From assembly GCA_021813325.1 (NCBI GenBank), contig JAKALA010000009.1:18334-82333 (forward strand): 64,000 bases of DNA, in the 5' to 3' direction. A model generated the notes under the pieces. It made no database searches, had not been told where the DNA came from, and was given only the letters and a program-made list of their open reading frames with translations. Each line of letters starts with the position of its first letter. Position 1 is the first letter of the stretch. The DNA comes from a bacterium. Lineage in GTDB: Bacteria; Verrucomicrobiota; Verrucomicrobiia; Limisphaerales; UBA11358. This document shows positions 51,493 through 60,755 of the stretch, piece by piece. A program made the position numbers and the translations under genes.

Positions 51493-53271
51493 TTAAGCGG
51501 CTTCTGTGGATTCCGGCTCCACCCACTTGTTGTGTTCCTTGATCAGGTCCACGAGCCGTTCAACCGCCTCAGCTTCCGGAATGTTGAATTTGATCGGGAT
51601 TTTGCCAACGTAAAGATTGATCTTGCCCGGCGCGCCGCCGACGTAGCCAAAATCCGCATCGGCCATTTCGCCCGGGCCGTTCACGATGCAGCCCATGATG
51701 GCGATTTTCACACCTTTCAAATGCGCGGTGCGGGTCTTGATGCGCGCGGTGACCGTTTGGAGATTGAACAAGGTTCGCCCACAGCTCGGACAGGCCACGT
51801 AATCCGTCTTGAAGCTGCGGCAGCCAGCAGCCTGCAGAACATTATAAGCCAAGCGCAGGGAAAGTCCGGCGCCGCTTTCGCCGCGGATCAAAATCGCATC
51901 GCCAATGCCGTCGGCCAGCAACGAACCGATCACCACGCCCGCCTGCAACAAGGCAAGGTTGGGGGCCATCGGCACAGGTTCGAAATTGATGCAATCCTTC
52001 AGCAAAATGGGATTGTCGCGTCCCAGCCGCTTGAGTTTGGCCGCCAGCAGCCGAAACGCCGTGATGGCCGGCAAATTGACGCCATCCTTCACCGTAACGA
52101 GCTGCGTTTCGCAGTTGATTTCAACTGCCTGCGTGGGATCCAGCTCCGCAATGTTTAGATCTTCGTAAATTGCTTCCGGTTTGACGTCGTCTTTCGGACG
52201 AATTTTGGGCGCGACTTTGTCAAAGGTGGCACGCGTGACCACCACGCGAATCAGTTGCTCGCCGCCACATTTGACATGGTCGTTCAGCCAAATTTCCGGT
52301 GTCGTCCGCTTTTCAAAATGGAACGGATCAAACGGGAACGCGTTGTTCGCAAAGGGCGTGACGGTGTTGGTTAACTTGGGAATCAGCGACAACAAATCCC
52401 GGCAGACGGGAATTTCATGCGGCGAATCCTCAGTCAAAGAAACGCGTATGGTATCGCCCAGCCCGTCGCCCAGCAGCGAGCCAATGCCGATGGCGGATTT
52501 GATGCGGCCGTCTTCACCTTCCCCCGCCTCAGTAACGCCAAGATGAATCGGATAATTCCAATCCGCGCCTTCCTTTTCCAACCTGGATACCAGGAGACGA
52601 TAGCATTCAATCATCACCTTGGGATTGGACGACTTCATCGAGAACTTGAAGTTGTGGAAATCGTGCTGGCGACAGATGCGGGCAAATTCCAGCGCGCTTT
52701 CCACCATGCCCAGCGGCGAATCACCAAAGCGGTTCATGATCCGGTCTGAGAGCGAACCGTGGTTGGTGCCGATGCGCATGCAACGCTTGAGCCGCTTGCA
52801 TTCCAGCACCAAAGGCGTGAATTTCTCCTCGATGCGCTTCAATTCTTCCGCGTATTGTTCATCGGTGTATTCCTTGACGGCAAACTTCTTGGAGTCGGCA
52901 TAGTTGCCCGGATTCACGCGGATCACTTCCACCCATTTGACCGCTTCCATCGCCGCTTCCGGCTTGAAATGAATGTCCGCCACGATGGGCACATGCACCT
53001 GGCGTTGGTGAAGTTCGGACACGATGTTTTCCAAATTCGCCGCGTCCTTGACGGTGGGAGCGGTGATGCGCACAATTTGGCAACCGGCGGCCACCAAATC
53101 GAGCGTCTGCTGCACGCAAGCCGCCGTATCCATGGTATCGCAAGTAATCATGGATTGCATCACCACCGGATGATCGCCGCCAATCACCACCCCGCCCATA
53201 GCCGGATCGCCGATGACAATTTCACGGGTTTTCCGGCGCTTCAAAAAATACGGCGACTCGCAATAGCTCAT
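51493..53271 (-). CDS. ispG: 4-hydroxy-3-methylbut-2-en-1-yl diphosphate synthase, long form
   Basis: A 592-residue protein converting MEcPP to HMBPP in the MEP isoprenoid pathway. The N-terminal TIM barrel starts VVIGGDHPVVMQSMITCDTM, with CQIVRITAPTVKDAANLENI, VPIVADIHFKPEAAMEAVKW, IRVNPGNYADSKKFAVKEY. An insert of about 200 residues (300-470) between barrel and cluster domain is present, as in Chlamydia, Bacteroidetes and plants. The cluster domain has VACPSCGRTLFNLQ and KIAIMGCIVNGPGEMADADFGYVGG. It lies 10 bases after rseP, an operon arrangement seen in many genomes. Confidence 0.95.
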   Translation of the reverse strand: MSYCESPYFLKRRKTREIVIGDPAMGGVVIGGDHPVVMQSMITCDTMDTAACVQQTLDLVAAGCQIVRITAPTVKDAANLENIVSELHQRQVHVPIVADIHFKPEAAMEAVKWVEVIRVNPGNYADSKKFAVKEYTDEQYAEELKRIEEKFTPLVLECKRLKRCMRIGTNHGSLSDRIMNRFGDSPLGMVESALEFARICRQHDFHNFKFSMKSSNPKVMIECYRLLVSRLEKEGADWNYPIHLGVTEAGEGEDGRIKSAIGIGSLLGDGLGDTIRVSLTEDSPHEIPVCRDLLSLIPKLTNTVTPFANNAFPFDPFHFEKRTTPEIWLNDHVKCGGEQLIRVVVTRATFDKVAPKIRPKDDVKPEAIYEDLNIAELDPTQAVEINCETQLVTVKDGVNLPAITAFRLLAAKLKRLGRDNPILLKDCINFEPVPMAPNLALLQAGVVIGSLLADGIGDAILIRGESGAGLSLRLAYNVLQAAGCRSFKTDYVACPSCGRTLFNLQTVTARIKTRTAHLKGVKIAIMGCIVNGPGEMADADFGYVGGAPGKINLYVGKIPIKFNIPEAEAVERLVDLIKEHNKWVEPESTEAA

Positions 53272-53281
53272 AAAATCAAAA

Positions 53282-54706
53282 TTATTGATTGCTTTGTGGC
53301 GCGAATTTTACCGGCACATCGCGCTCGGCCCGGCTGCTGCGGAACCAGTCGCCGGCATCAAAAAAGGCAATGTAAATCATGAAGGTGATGAGCAGCACCG
53401 CGAAAGCCGATTGGATAAAATTCAGGAAACGGGCGCTGACCGGCCGGCGGCGAACCCATTCAATCAATGAAAGGGTGATATGCCCGCCATCGAGCACCGG
53501 CAACGGCAGCATGTTTAACAAGGCGAGGTTCACGTTAAGAATCACGCTGAACCACAACACCCGACGCCAGCCATCTTCATCCTGAAACAAAGTGCTGTAA
53601 ACGCGAATGATCATGACCGCGCCGCCCAATTGTTGCACCCCGATTTCGCCATGTCGCTCAAACAGGGCGCCGAAGGTATTGATGATCTGCCCGGCGCTCA
53701 CCTTGATCTGGTCCAGGGGACTCGGATGCACCAAGGTGACATTGGTGTCGCCCTGCCAGGCCATGATGCCGAGCAGCGGGATGGAATTGGTGGGCTGCAC
53801 CGGTTTGACCGGTGTAATCGTGCGCTCGAATTGTTCATCACCACGCCGCACCGTGAGGGTCAACGGTTTGATCACCGAATTGCTCATGGCGAGTTGCGCG
53901 TAATCAATGGCGTTCGGGTTGTAAATCGATTCGCCGTTTAACGCCACGATTTCATCGCCCGCTTTCAATCCGGCGAGAGCAGCGGGACTGTTCGAAGCGA
54001 TTTCATAAATGGACGCCTTGGATTGCGCCAAGATCATGATTTTGCGCAGCGACTTCCGCTCATACCATTTGGTTTCCGGATGAACCACGGAAGTATAAAT
54101 CGTCGCCTCTTTGCCATCGCGAAGATATTTGATGGCAACGTTGGTGCCGGTGCTGGTGACAATGCGCCAGGTGACACTGTCGGCGGTTGCCGCCGAAAAG
54201 TGATGCACCGGATAGCCGTCCACCTCCAGAATTTTGTCGCCGGCCTTGAGCCCGGCTTCGGCCGCCGGACCGGTCGGATCAACCCAGCCGATCACCGTCG
54301 AATTATCCGCATCGTTGGAGGGCTTGCCAACCTGCCAAACGACAACCGCAAAGAACACCGCCAGTAAAAAACTAAATAACGGCCCGGCGAAGGCCACGAT
54401 AATTTTGTCGATGGCAGCCACGGGCGGCAGTTTTTCGACGGTTTCATCCGTTTTGCCCTCAATCACTTCCATGGTTGCCATTTGCGGCAGCAAAACGTAA
54501 CCGCCGGCCGGAATCCACCCAAGGGCGTATTCCACATCGCCAACTTTCTTTTTCCAAACGGGTTTGCCAAACCAAATGGCAAAACGCTCGACTTTTAAGC
54601 CCCGCCACCGCGCGGCCAGAAAGTGTCCCAATTCATGGACGCCGATGAGCAGGTTGAAAAGCAACACCACTTCAAAGCCGATAAAACAATAGTGTAAAAA
54701 GGTCAT
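53282..54706 (-). CDS. rseP: RIP-type zinc metalloprotease RseP (site-2 protease)
   Basis: A 474-residue inner-membrane protease that cleaves membrane-bound anti-sigma factors and signal peptide remnants. The zinc site is in LLIGVHELGHFLAARWRG (HEXXH) near residue 24, with the third ligand in LNMLPLPVLDGGHITLSLIE near the C-terminus. Two PDZ domains are present: TGPAAEAGLKAGDKILEVDG and NSPAALAGLKAGDEIVALNG. Residues 30-90 carry VERFAIWFGKPVW and ALGWIPAGGYVLLP, the family's conserved GFG-like and GGY loops. It lies directly upstream of ispG. The two ECF sigma operons elsewhere in the window are possible substrates of this pathway. Confidence 0.94.
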   Translation of the reverse strand: MTFLHYCFIGFEVVLLFNLLIGVHELGHFLAARWRGLKVERFAIWFGKPVWKKKVGDVEYALGWIPAGGYVLLPQMATMEVIEGKTDETVEKLPPVAAIDKIIVAFAGPLFSFLLAVFFAVVVWQVGKPSNDADNSTVIGWVDPTGPAAEAGLKAGDKILEVDGYPVHHFSAATADSVTWRIVTSTGTNVAIKYLRDGKEATIYTSVVHPETKWYERKSLRKIMILAQSKASIYEIASNSPAALAGLKAGDEIVALNGESIYNPNAIDYAQLAMSNSVIKPLTLTVRRGDEQFERTITPVKPVQPTNSIPLLGIMAWQGDTNVTLVHPSPLDQIKVSAGQIINTFGALFERHGEIGVQQLGGAVMIIRVYSTLFQDEDGWRRVLWFSVILNVNLALLNMLPLPVLDGGHITLSLIEWVRRRPVSARFLNFIQSAFAVLLITFMIYIAFFDAGDWFRSSRAERDVPVKFAPQSNQ

Positions 54707-54747
54707 TTCGTTCTGCTTCCAAACGAAGCGCGTTGAATATAGCAGTC

Positions 54748-54806
54748 AATTGCGCCTTCGCAATCACGGAGCGCGGAGTCCCCCAGATTGGTCCGAAGGC
54801 GCAATT
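54748..54806. repeat. 13-bp inverted repeat between rseP and the lipoprotein gene
   Basis: AATTGCGCCTTCG at 54748-54760 and its exact complement at 54794-54806 are separated by 33 bases. There is no T-run. It may be a terminator-like hairpin or a dispersed palindromic element. Confidence 0.55.
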
Positions 54807-54881
54807 CCTGCCAACAACCTTCACGAACCAGCTCCCACGCGGCGCCTGGAACATTCCTCAAGCGGGCAAACCGGTTTCCGC

Positions 54882-55697
54882 TTATTCTCCAAACGGCCCA
54901 CCGCGATAATCAGCCTGGCGCTCGATTTTGATTTCGCTCTGGGCACCGGCGATCTTTTGTCCAAACTGGTCGATTTGATTGCTCAGGCTTGCCACCAGGT
55001 TGGTGGCCGCTTGATCCAGGCATTTCACACTGTCCACCCGCAGTTGTTCGCTTAAATTCACGGGCGTGGCTGAACCTTTGAATTCGCCGCTGCCGGAAGC
55101 CCGAAATAGCAATTTGCGGCTGGGAATATCGTAAACCGCCGCCTCCAAAACCGTCTTGGTCTCATTCTTCTCAGCCGGAACCACATACATGCCAATCACC
55201 GTCCAATAGGAAAGCGTCAAGGCGCCCTCATCCGTGAATTGCGACTGGTCGTAGGAAAGCAGCAGGATGACATCCACCCCGCGCAAAGTGCGAATGCGGT
55301 CCAAGTCCGCAAAACCACCGTGTGGCGTCATGAAATCGTTCGGAATCAAATCCGCCGATGCAATCGACGGATATTGGCTCAACTGGTTTCGGATGGACTT
55401 CATCAAATCCAGTTTTTGCTTCTCCGTCAGCGAGGATTCTGCCGCGTTGGCGTTGAAAACGGCATTGCCCGAACTGCTGGTCGCGGCGTCGCCCGGCACA
55501 AAAGCAATGCCCACGCGCAAGGGCAACGATAACCGGGTCAAAGCGGATGGCTCCGCCGCCCCGGTCTGGGCCGGATACAAGTATGCTGAAAGATTAGCCG
55601 TGCGATGACGCTGATTGCCCCCCAGCCCGCCACAGCCCCACGCCAAGCAGGCGATTGTGGAGATGATCGTGAGATTCAGCCAGGTATTTGATTTCAT
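54882..55697 (-). CDS. Rhombotail-type lipoprotein
   Basis: A 271-residue lipoprotein from ATG 55697; lipobox near ACLAWGCGGLGG, with Cys as modified residue. Then comes NQRHRTANLSAYLYP, the RHR start characteristic of the rhombotail lipoprotein family, RLSLPLRVGIAFVP, LDLMKSIRNQLSQYPSIAS, GFADLDRIRTLRGVDVILLLSYDQ, ALTLSYWTVIGMYVVPAEKNE, AAVYDIPSRKLLFRASGSGEF. These blocks match my memory of that family, which was described together with rhombosortase/GlyGly-CTERM systems in other bacteria. The role is unknown. No rhombosortase was recognised in this window. Confidence 0.68.
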   Translation of the reverse strand: MKSNTWLNLTIISTIACLAWGCGGLGGNQRHRTANLSAYLYPAQTGAAEPSALTRLSLPLRVGIAFVPGDAATSSSGNAVFNANAAESSLTEKQKLDLMKSIRNQLSQYPSIASADLIPNDFMTPHGGFADLDRIRTLRGVDVILLLSYDQSQFTDEGALTLSYWTVIGMYVVPAEKNETKTVLEAAVYDIPSRKLLFRASGSGEFKGSATPVNLSEQLRVDSVKCLDQAATNLVASLSNQIDQFGQKIAGAQSEIKIERQADYRGGPFGE

Positions 55698-55896
55698 AGA
55701 ATTTTTGTTGTTGAATTGGGTTTCGGTCGTTGCCATTTAAGCAGGTTTCGATTGGCGGGGTTAATTGATAAAAAAAGCCGCCCATTGATTTTGGCAATAA
55801 CGGTCCAGGTCAAATGCGCCGTCCTGGCAAGGGTGAATACCCGCCGCACAACAGGGTTGCGCATCCCGGCCAAACGCATAAAGATTGGCCGCGTTC

Positions 55897-56715
55897 ATGT
55901 ATCAACTTCGGCTCATTCAATCGCTCGATCTGCCCGAGCTGGCGCCCTATCGCACGCTCAAGCGTTCGGCAACCCATGCGGCCCAGGGCATTTTTGTCGT
56001 GGAAGGCGATAAAGTCTTGGACCGGCTTTTGGAAAGCCAGTTTACGGTTGTGTCCGTGCTGCTGGTGGAAGAACGCCTCGTGGAATATGAACCCCGTTTG
56101 CGGGCGCGCCTGGAATCGGACATTCAACTCTTCATTTGCTCCAAACAAGTGCTGGAAAAAATGGTGGGCTTTGAAATTTACCAGGGCGTGCTGGCCATCG
56201 CCAAAATGCCGCCGCCGCCCCGCTTGGAAGAAATTTTGTCAACGGCGGTGCCGCCCCGCTTGTTGGTGGCGATGGACGGTCTTTCCAATGCCGAAAATGT
56301 CGGTCTGCTCATGCGCAACTGCGCCGCTTTCGGGGTCAACGCGCTCATTGCCGGCGAAACGTGCTGCAGCCCTTATCTCCGCCGCACCGTGCGAAATTCC
56401 ATGGGAACCATCTTCAAATTGCCGGTGCTCGAATCGTCGAATCTGACCGCCGCTTTGCAGCAATTGCAAACGCACGGAATTCGCTGCGTCGCCGCGCATC
56501 CGCATGCCGACAAAAAAGTTTTATCACAGACGGATTTCCGTCAGGATTGCTGCATCGTCGTGGGCAGCGAAGGCCAGGGCATTTCCCCCAATGTTTTGGC
56601 GGCCTGCAACGAAGCTGCGGCCATTCCCATGGCCAACGGCGTGGATTCGCTCAATGTCAGCCTTGCGACCGCTGTCTTCCTTTACGAAGCCCGCCGCCAA
56701 CGGGGCATTCGCTGA
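55897..56715 (+). CDS. SpoU/TrmH-family RNA 2'-O-ribose methyltransferase
   Basis: A 272-residue protein from ATG 55897. The N-terminal substrate-binding part includes GIFVVEGDKVLDRLLESQFT and LFICSKQVLEKMVGFEIYQG. The SPOUT domain has LLVAMDGLSNAENVGLLMRN (motif 1 with N-x-G), VVGSEGQGISPNVLAACNEA (motif 2), and the knot IPMANGVDSLNVSLATAVFLYEARRQ (motif 3). It methylates the 2'-hydroxyl of a nucleotide in rRNA or tRNA; which one is not shown. A plus-strand gene after a minus-strand block. Confidence 0.9.
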   Translation: MYQLRLIQSLDLPELAPYRTLKRSATHAAQGIFVVEGDKVLDRLLESQFTVVSVLLVEERLVEYEPRLRARLESDIQLFICSKQVLEKMVGFEIYQGVLAIAKMPPPPRLEEILSTAVPPRLLVAMDGLSNAENVGLLMRNCAAFGVNALIAGETCCSPYLRRTVRNSMGTIFKLPVLESSNLTAALQQLQTHGIRCVAAHPHADKKVLSQTDFRQDCCIVVGSEGQGISPNVLAACNEAAAIPMANGVDSLNVSLATAVFLYEARRQRGIR

Positions 56716-57027
56716 AGCCAAACGCAAAAACCAGCCATTATCGTTTGAACCTAAACTCCGCGGTGGGGATAAACCGCGAACCCCGCCAACCCCGCGAAAA
56801 CCAAGGTCAAAGCGAGTTTGTGAGACCGCCAAACCCCTTCATCCACCCGGGGAAGGGGGGAATGGTTCCGAAATCCTGGCCGGTTCGCGTATTCCGCGTA
56901 TTTCGCGGTTTCCATTGCGGAATCTAGGTTAAATAGACTTATCGTCGGCAAAAAGTTCCTTATTTGGCAATTCAAGTTGCTGACAAGGCCAACGAGTGCT
57001 AGTTTCCCGCGCAGGAATCACCAGCAC
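56716..57027. repeat. Gene-free interval with GC-rich 'CGCG' repeats
   Basis: About 300 bases without a credible gene. Units such as AACCGCGAA and its complement TTCGCGGTT occur at 56768-56777 and 56902-56911 (10-bp inverted repeat), and other short CGCG-A/T units occur at about 9-10-base steps. It looks like an intergenic repeat of a type common in these genomes; its copy number is unknown from one window. Confidence 0.4.
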
Positions 57028-58278
57028 ATGGTCAAAATCATTATGAGCAAAAAAAACTTTGATTCGTCCCGTCGTTCCTTCCTGAAAACCACCCTTGCTT
57101 CGTTGCCCATCGCCATCGCCGGCGCGCCCGCCCTGCTCTCACCAAAGGCGCTGGCGGAAGACGCGGCAGCGCCAGAAACCGACGCCGTCTTGCCCAAACG
57201 GCAGCTTGGCAAAAACGGGCCAAAGGTCACCATGCTCTGCTTGGGCGGAATGATGGAAGCGTTGAGTCCGGATTATCTCGACATCGCCTGGTCCATGGGC
57301 ATCCGCTATTTCGACACTGCGGATTGTTATATTCATGGCCGTTCAGAAAAAATCATTGCCCAATGGCTGGCCAAATATCCCGAGCGCCGGAAGGAGATTT
57401 TCCTGGTTTCCAAAGATCATCCGCGCAAAGGACCGGAACAATTGCTGGAAATGATCGATCGCCGGCTGGAAGCCTGCGGCACGAGTTATTTGGATGCATT
57501 CTATATTCACGGCCTCGGCAAAGGCGAATATGGTGCGGATGCCGTCAACTGGCCCAAGAGTGACGTTTACAAAAGCGTGGCAGAGAAATTGAAAAGTTCG
57601 GGCAAAGTCAAAATGGTGGGCTTTTCCTGCCATGACGGCCAGCTCACCGATTATTTGAATTCGGCGGCAGCAGGCGGATTCATCGACATCATCATGCTGG
57701 CCTACAATCCGTTTTATGAAAAAGGCGGAAGTTTTGACCAGGCTCTGGACGCCTGCCACAAGGCCGGCATTGGATTGGTGGCCATGAAGACCATGCGCAA
57801 CACCAAGGACATTCCGAAACGGCTGCCCGAATTTGACAAGCTCGGTCTGACCACGCATCAGGCGGTGCTGCAATCCGCCTGGAGCGACCCGCGCATTTCC
57901 GCCGTGTGCAATATGATTGATAACGTGGATCAAATGCAGAGCAGCGTCACCGCCGCGCGGAATTACAAAGAACCGCTCAAAACCGCGCACGTGGACCTGC
58001 TCAAGGACACCATCCTCGCGGGCCGGCGCACCATGTGCACGGGCTGCCCGTCTTGCGCCGAATTCAGCAAACAGACGGATTTTGCCTTTCACGACATCTC
58101 GCGTTTCGTCACTTATTACGAACAGGACGGCAACACGGAAGCGCGTGAATATTTTCAGGCGCTGCCCGCCGGCGTCCGAAACTTTGCCTCGGTTGACCTC
58201 AACGCCTTGCGCGACGGCTGCCATTTCAAAACCGATTACCCGGAAATCATGCGCCGCGCCCAACGCTACTTCGTTTGA
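57028..58278 (+). CDS. Tat-exported aldo/keto reductase (copy 1)
   Basis: A 416-residue protein; ATG 57028 or 57043 possible. Twin-arginine signal: DSSRRSFLKTTLASLPIAIA. The aldo/keto reductase barrel starts KRQLGKNGPKVTMLCLGG, with catalytic Asp and Tyr in RYFDTADCYIHGRSEK, Lys in FLVSKDHPRKG and His in DAFYIHGLG. The C-terminal part has GRRTMCTGCPSCAEFSKQTD, a CXXCXXC motif where related enzymes bind an iron-sulfur cluster; the fourth ligand is not obvious. Folded in the cytoplasm with cofactor, then exported. Tandem with a second copy 2 bases after its stop. Confidence 0.85.
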   Translation: MVKIIMSKKNFDSSRRSFLKTTLASLPIAIAGAPALLSPKALAEDAAAPETDAVLPKRQLGKNGPKVTMLCLGGMMEALSPDYLDIAWSMGIRYFDTADCYIHGRSEKIIAQWLAKYPERRKEIFLVSKDHPRKGPEQLLEMIDRRLEACGTSYLDAFYIHGLGKGEYGADAVNWPKSDVYKSVAEKLKSSGKVKMVGFSCHDGQLTDYLNSAAAGGFIDIIMLAYNPFYEKGGSFDQALDACHKAGIGLVAMKTMRNTKDIPKRLPEFDKLGLTTHQAVLQSAWSDPRISAVCNMIDNVDQMQSSVTAARNYKEPLKTAHVDLLKDTILAGRRTMCTGCPSCAEFSKQTDFAFHDISRFVTYYEQDGNTEAREYFQALPAGVRNFASVDLNALRDGCHFKTDYPEIMRRAQRYFV

Positions 58279-58280
58279 AC

Positions 58281-59510
58281 ATGCCAACGCCAAAATCCGC
58301 GTTCACGCGCCGCAATTTCCTGCGCCACGCCGTCATCGCACCGGTGGGCGTGGCCTTGGCGCCAACCTTGGTGGCGCGGGCGGATGATGCGGCATCCGCT
58401 TCGGATGCGACTACGGTGCCCGTGCCGACCCGCAAGCTCGGCCGGAATGGGCCGCCGGTGAGCATGTTGATTTTTGGCGGCGACATGCCGGCCTACAGCC
58501 CTGACTTTCTCGACATCGGCTGGTCCATGGGCATCCGCTATTTTGATACCGCCTCGCGTTATGGGAACGGGAATGACGAAACCAAAGTTGCCCAATGGCT
58601 GACCAAATATCCCGAGCGTCGCAAAGAATTATTCCTCGTTTCCAAAGATCATCCGCGAGAAGGCCCGGAGCAATTGCTGGAGATGATCGACCAGCGATTG
58701 GAACGCTGCAAAACCAGTTACCTCGACCTTTATTTCATTCACGGCATCAATCCGCGCGAATACGGCGAGGCTTCGTTGGATTGGCCGAAGAGCGACGCCT
58801 TTAAAAAGGTGGCCGAAAAATTGAAAAGTTCCGGCAAGGTCAAGCTGGTGGGTTTTTCCTGCCACGATGACCAGTGCGTCAAATACATGAATGCCGCGGC
58901 GGAAGGCGGTTTTCTCGATGCCATCATGATCAAATACACGCCATTCTTTGAAAAGGGCGGCGACTTTGACCAGGCACTCGATGCCTGTCATAAAGCCGGC
59001 CTGGGCATTGTGGCCATGAAAACGTTGCGCAACGCTGGCGATGCGCCCAAACGCCTGCCTGAATTTGAAAAGCTGGGTCTCACCACGCATCAGGCATTGT
59101 TGCAGGCAAACTGGAGCGACCCCCGAATTTCCGCAGTCTGCAACCGCATGGAAAATGTGGACCAGATCCAGTCCAGTGTGGCGGCGATTCGCAGCTATAA
59201 AGGACCGCTGAAATTGGCCCATTTGGAACTGCTGAAGGAAACCCTCATGACCGGCCGCCGCGCCATGTGCCCCGGTTGTCCGGCCTGCAATCAAAGCGGA
59301 ACCGAAGTCGAGCTTGCCTTTTCCGACATCTCCCGTTACGTGATGTATTACGAACAAGACGGCAACCCACAGGCGCGAGACTTGTATCACCAACTGCCCC
59401 CGGCGCATCGCCACGCGTCGTCTGTTGATCTGGAAGCCCTCCGCAAGGCGTGCCATTTCAAAACAGATTATCCGGAAATCTTCCGCCGCGCCCAACGCTA
59501 CTTTGCCTGA
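58281..59510 (+). CDS. Tat-exported aldo/keto reductase (copy 2)
   Basis: A 409-residue paralogue of the preceding gene, beginning 2 bases after its stop, so the pair comes from tandem duplication and is co-translated. Tat signal: AFTRRNFLRHAVIAPVGVAL. Barrel start RKLGRNGPPVSMLIFGG, with RYFDTASRYGNGND (Asp, Tyr), FLVSKDHPREG (Lys), and LYFIHGINPREYGE (His). Cys motif GRRAMCPGCPACNQSGTEVE. The two copies share long stretches such as KSSGKVK, LTTHQA, ISAVCN, DISRYV. Substrate unknown; glycan-derived sugars are a possibility. Confidence 0.85.
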   Translation: MPTPKSAFTRRNFLRHAVIAPVGVALAPTLVARADDAASASDATTVPVPTRKLGRNGPPVSMLIFGGDMPAYSPDFLDIGWSMGIRYFDTASRYGNGNDETKVAQWLTKYPERRKELFLVSKDHPREGPEQLLEMIDQRLERCKTSYLDLYFIHGINPREYGEASLDWPKSDAFKKVAEKLKSSGKVKLVGFSCHDDQCVKYMNAAAEGGFLDAIMIKYTPFFEKGGDFDQALDACHKAGLGIVAMKTLRNAGDAPKRLPEFEKLGLTTHQALLQANWSDPRISAVCNRMENVDQIQSSVAAIRSYKGPLKLAHLELLKETLMTGRRAMCPGCPACNQSGTEVELAFSDISRYVMYYEQDGNPQARDLYHQLPPAHRHASSVDLEALRKACHFKTDYPEIFRRAQRYFA

Positions 59511-59555
59511 ACCCGATGAAACCGGCTCCGCGTCCCGCGCGTCTTTTTGTGTAAA

Positions 59556-60734
59556 ATGCCGACCAACCAGAAATACGGAGCCGGTGGCCGCAAAGTTTTC
59601 GTTCGCACCCGCGTGCCCAACGCGGAGCGTGTCGCCAGCGTCATCATTCTGCTTCTGGTTGCGGTTATTGGCTGGGCCATTTATCACAAAGGAAAGAGAT
59701 TTGATCCCAACCGCTACGCCGTCCGCACCGATGCGCTCAAATCCACCATCGCCGCCGTGGCTGGCAAAGCGGGAACGGTTCCGACCGAAGTTGGCGTTGC
59801 CTCAACCATCCCGGCCAAAACCGCGACCGCCGAAGCCGCACCCTCCGGCGCGTTGAACGAGGACAGTTCGGCAGAAAGCAGTTCGGACGGTCACGATGCC
59901 GCGCCAAAGCCGGCGACGAAAGGCCAGCCGTTGGAACTCACGCTGGCGGGAACCAAGCCGATGGGCGACACCGAATTTTACAATTCCGACAACCTCTACG
60001 AAAAAATTGACGGGCGCGCTCCGGCCTACCAAAACTTCAACGTCCAGATGTTGCGTTGCCGGTCGTTTGCGGTGAACGCCGCACCGGGAAGTTACGTGGA
60101 TGTTTACGAATATCAATTCGACAGTCCGGTGGACGCCTTCGGCATGTTTTCCATGGAGCGTGATCCCAATGGCAAGCCGCTCACGAACGTGCCCGACGGT
60201 TATTCCGGAGAAATGGGCTACTTCTTCCGGCAAGGCGCCGTTTACGTTCAAATCATCGCCTCCGACACCAAGCCCGCGACACTCGCCATTGCCAAAAGCA
60301 TCGCTGACATTCGCGCCAAAGATTTGCCCGTCAACGATGCCGGCCTGGCCGGACGCCGCAAGTTGCCTGCGGACGGATTAATCAGCGACAGCGTGTCATT
60401 CGTTCCGGAAAATGCCCAGGGGCAGTCCACCTTCAAAGACGTCTTCCAGGCAAAATATAAATTTGAAGGCAGTGAACTGCCGTTCTTTATCATGGTGGCT
60501 GCGACTGAAGAATCCGAAAAAGCATGGTCAGCCTATCAAGCGTTTTGCAGTCGTTTTGGCAAGCTGGAAAATCTGGCCGATGTCAACGGCGGCAAAATGT
60601 TCACCGCCCAGGTGTTTGGCAAATGGAAGGTGGCTTATCTGCGCGACGGCGAACTGGGCGGCGTCTTCGATGCCGCCGATGCGGTCAAAGCCCGGTCATT
60701 CGTGGAAAAGTATTTGCGCGGCGAGATAAAGTGA
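59556..60734 (+). CDS. DUF6599-type membrane-anchored protein
   Basis: A 392-residue protein from ATG 59556 with an N-terminal membrane helix (RVASVIILLLVAVIGWAIYH). A low-complexity Ala/Thr/Ser linker (residues 65-125) leads to a periplasmic domain: DTEFYNSDNLYEKIDGRAPAY, MLRCRSFAVNAAPGSYVDVYEYQFDSPVDAFGMFSMER (part), GAVYVQIIASDTKPATLAIA, NGGKMFTAQVFGKWKVAYLRDG. The NLYEKIDGRA and YDSPVDAFGMFS-like blocks match the DUF6599 family, often near redox and DUF362 genes. Function unknown. In operon with the reductases and the DUF362 gene, 46 bases after the AKR stop. Confidence 0.72.
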   Translation: MPTNQKYGAGGRKVFVRTRVPNAERVASVIILLLVAVIGWAIYHKGKRFDPNRYAVRTDALKSTIAAVAGKAGTVPTEVGVASTIPAKTATAEAAPSGALNEDSSAESSSDGHDAAPKPATKGQPLELTLAGTKPMGDTEFYNSDNLYEKIDGRAPAYQNFNVQMLRCRSFAVNAAPGSYVDVYEYQFDSPVDAFGMFSMERDPNGKPLTNVPDGYSGEMGYFFRQGAVYVQIIASDTKPATLAIAKSIADIRAKDLPVNDAGLAGRRKLPADGLISDSVSFVPENAQGQSTFKDVFQAKYKFEGSELPFFIMVAATEESEKAWSAYQAFCSRFGKLENLADVNGGKMFTAQVFGKWKVAYLRDGELGGVFDAADAVKARSFVEKYLRGEIK

Positions 60735-60755
60735 ATAGGTTTGCTTACAACAAAT

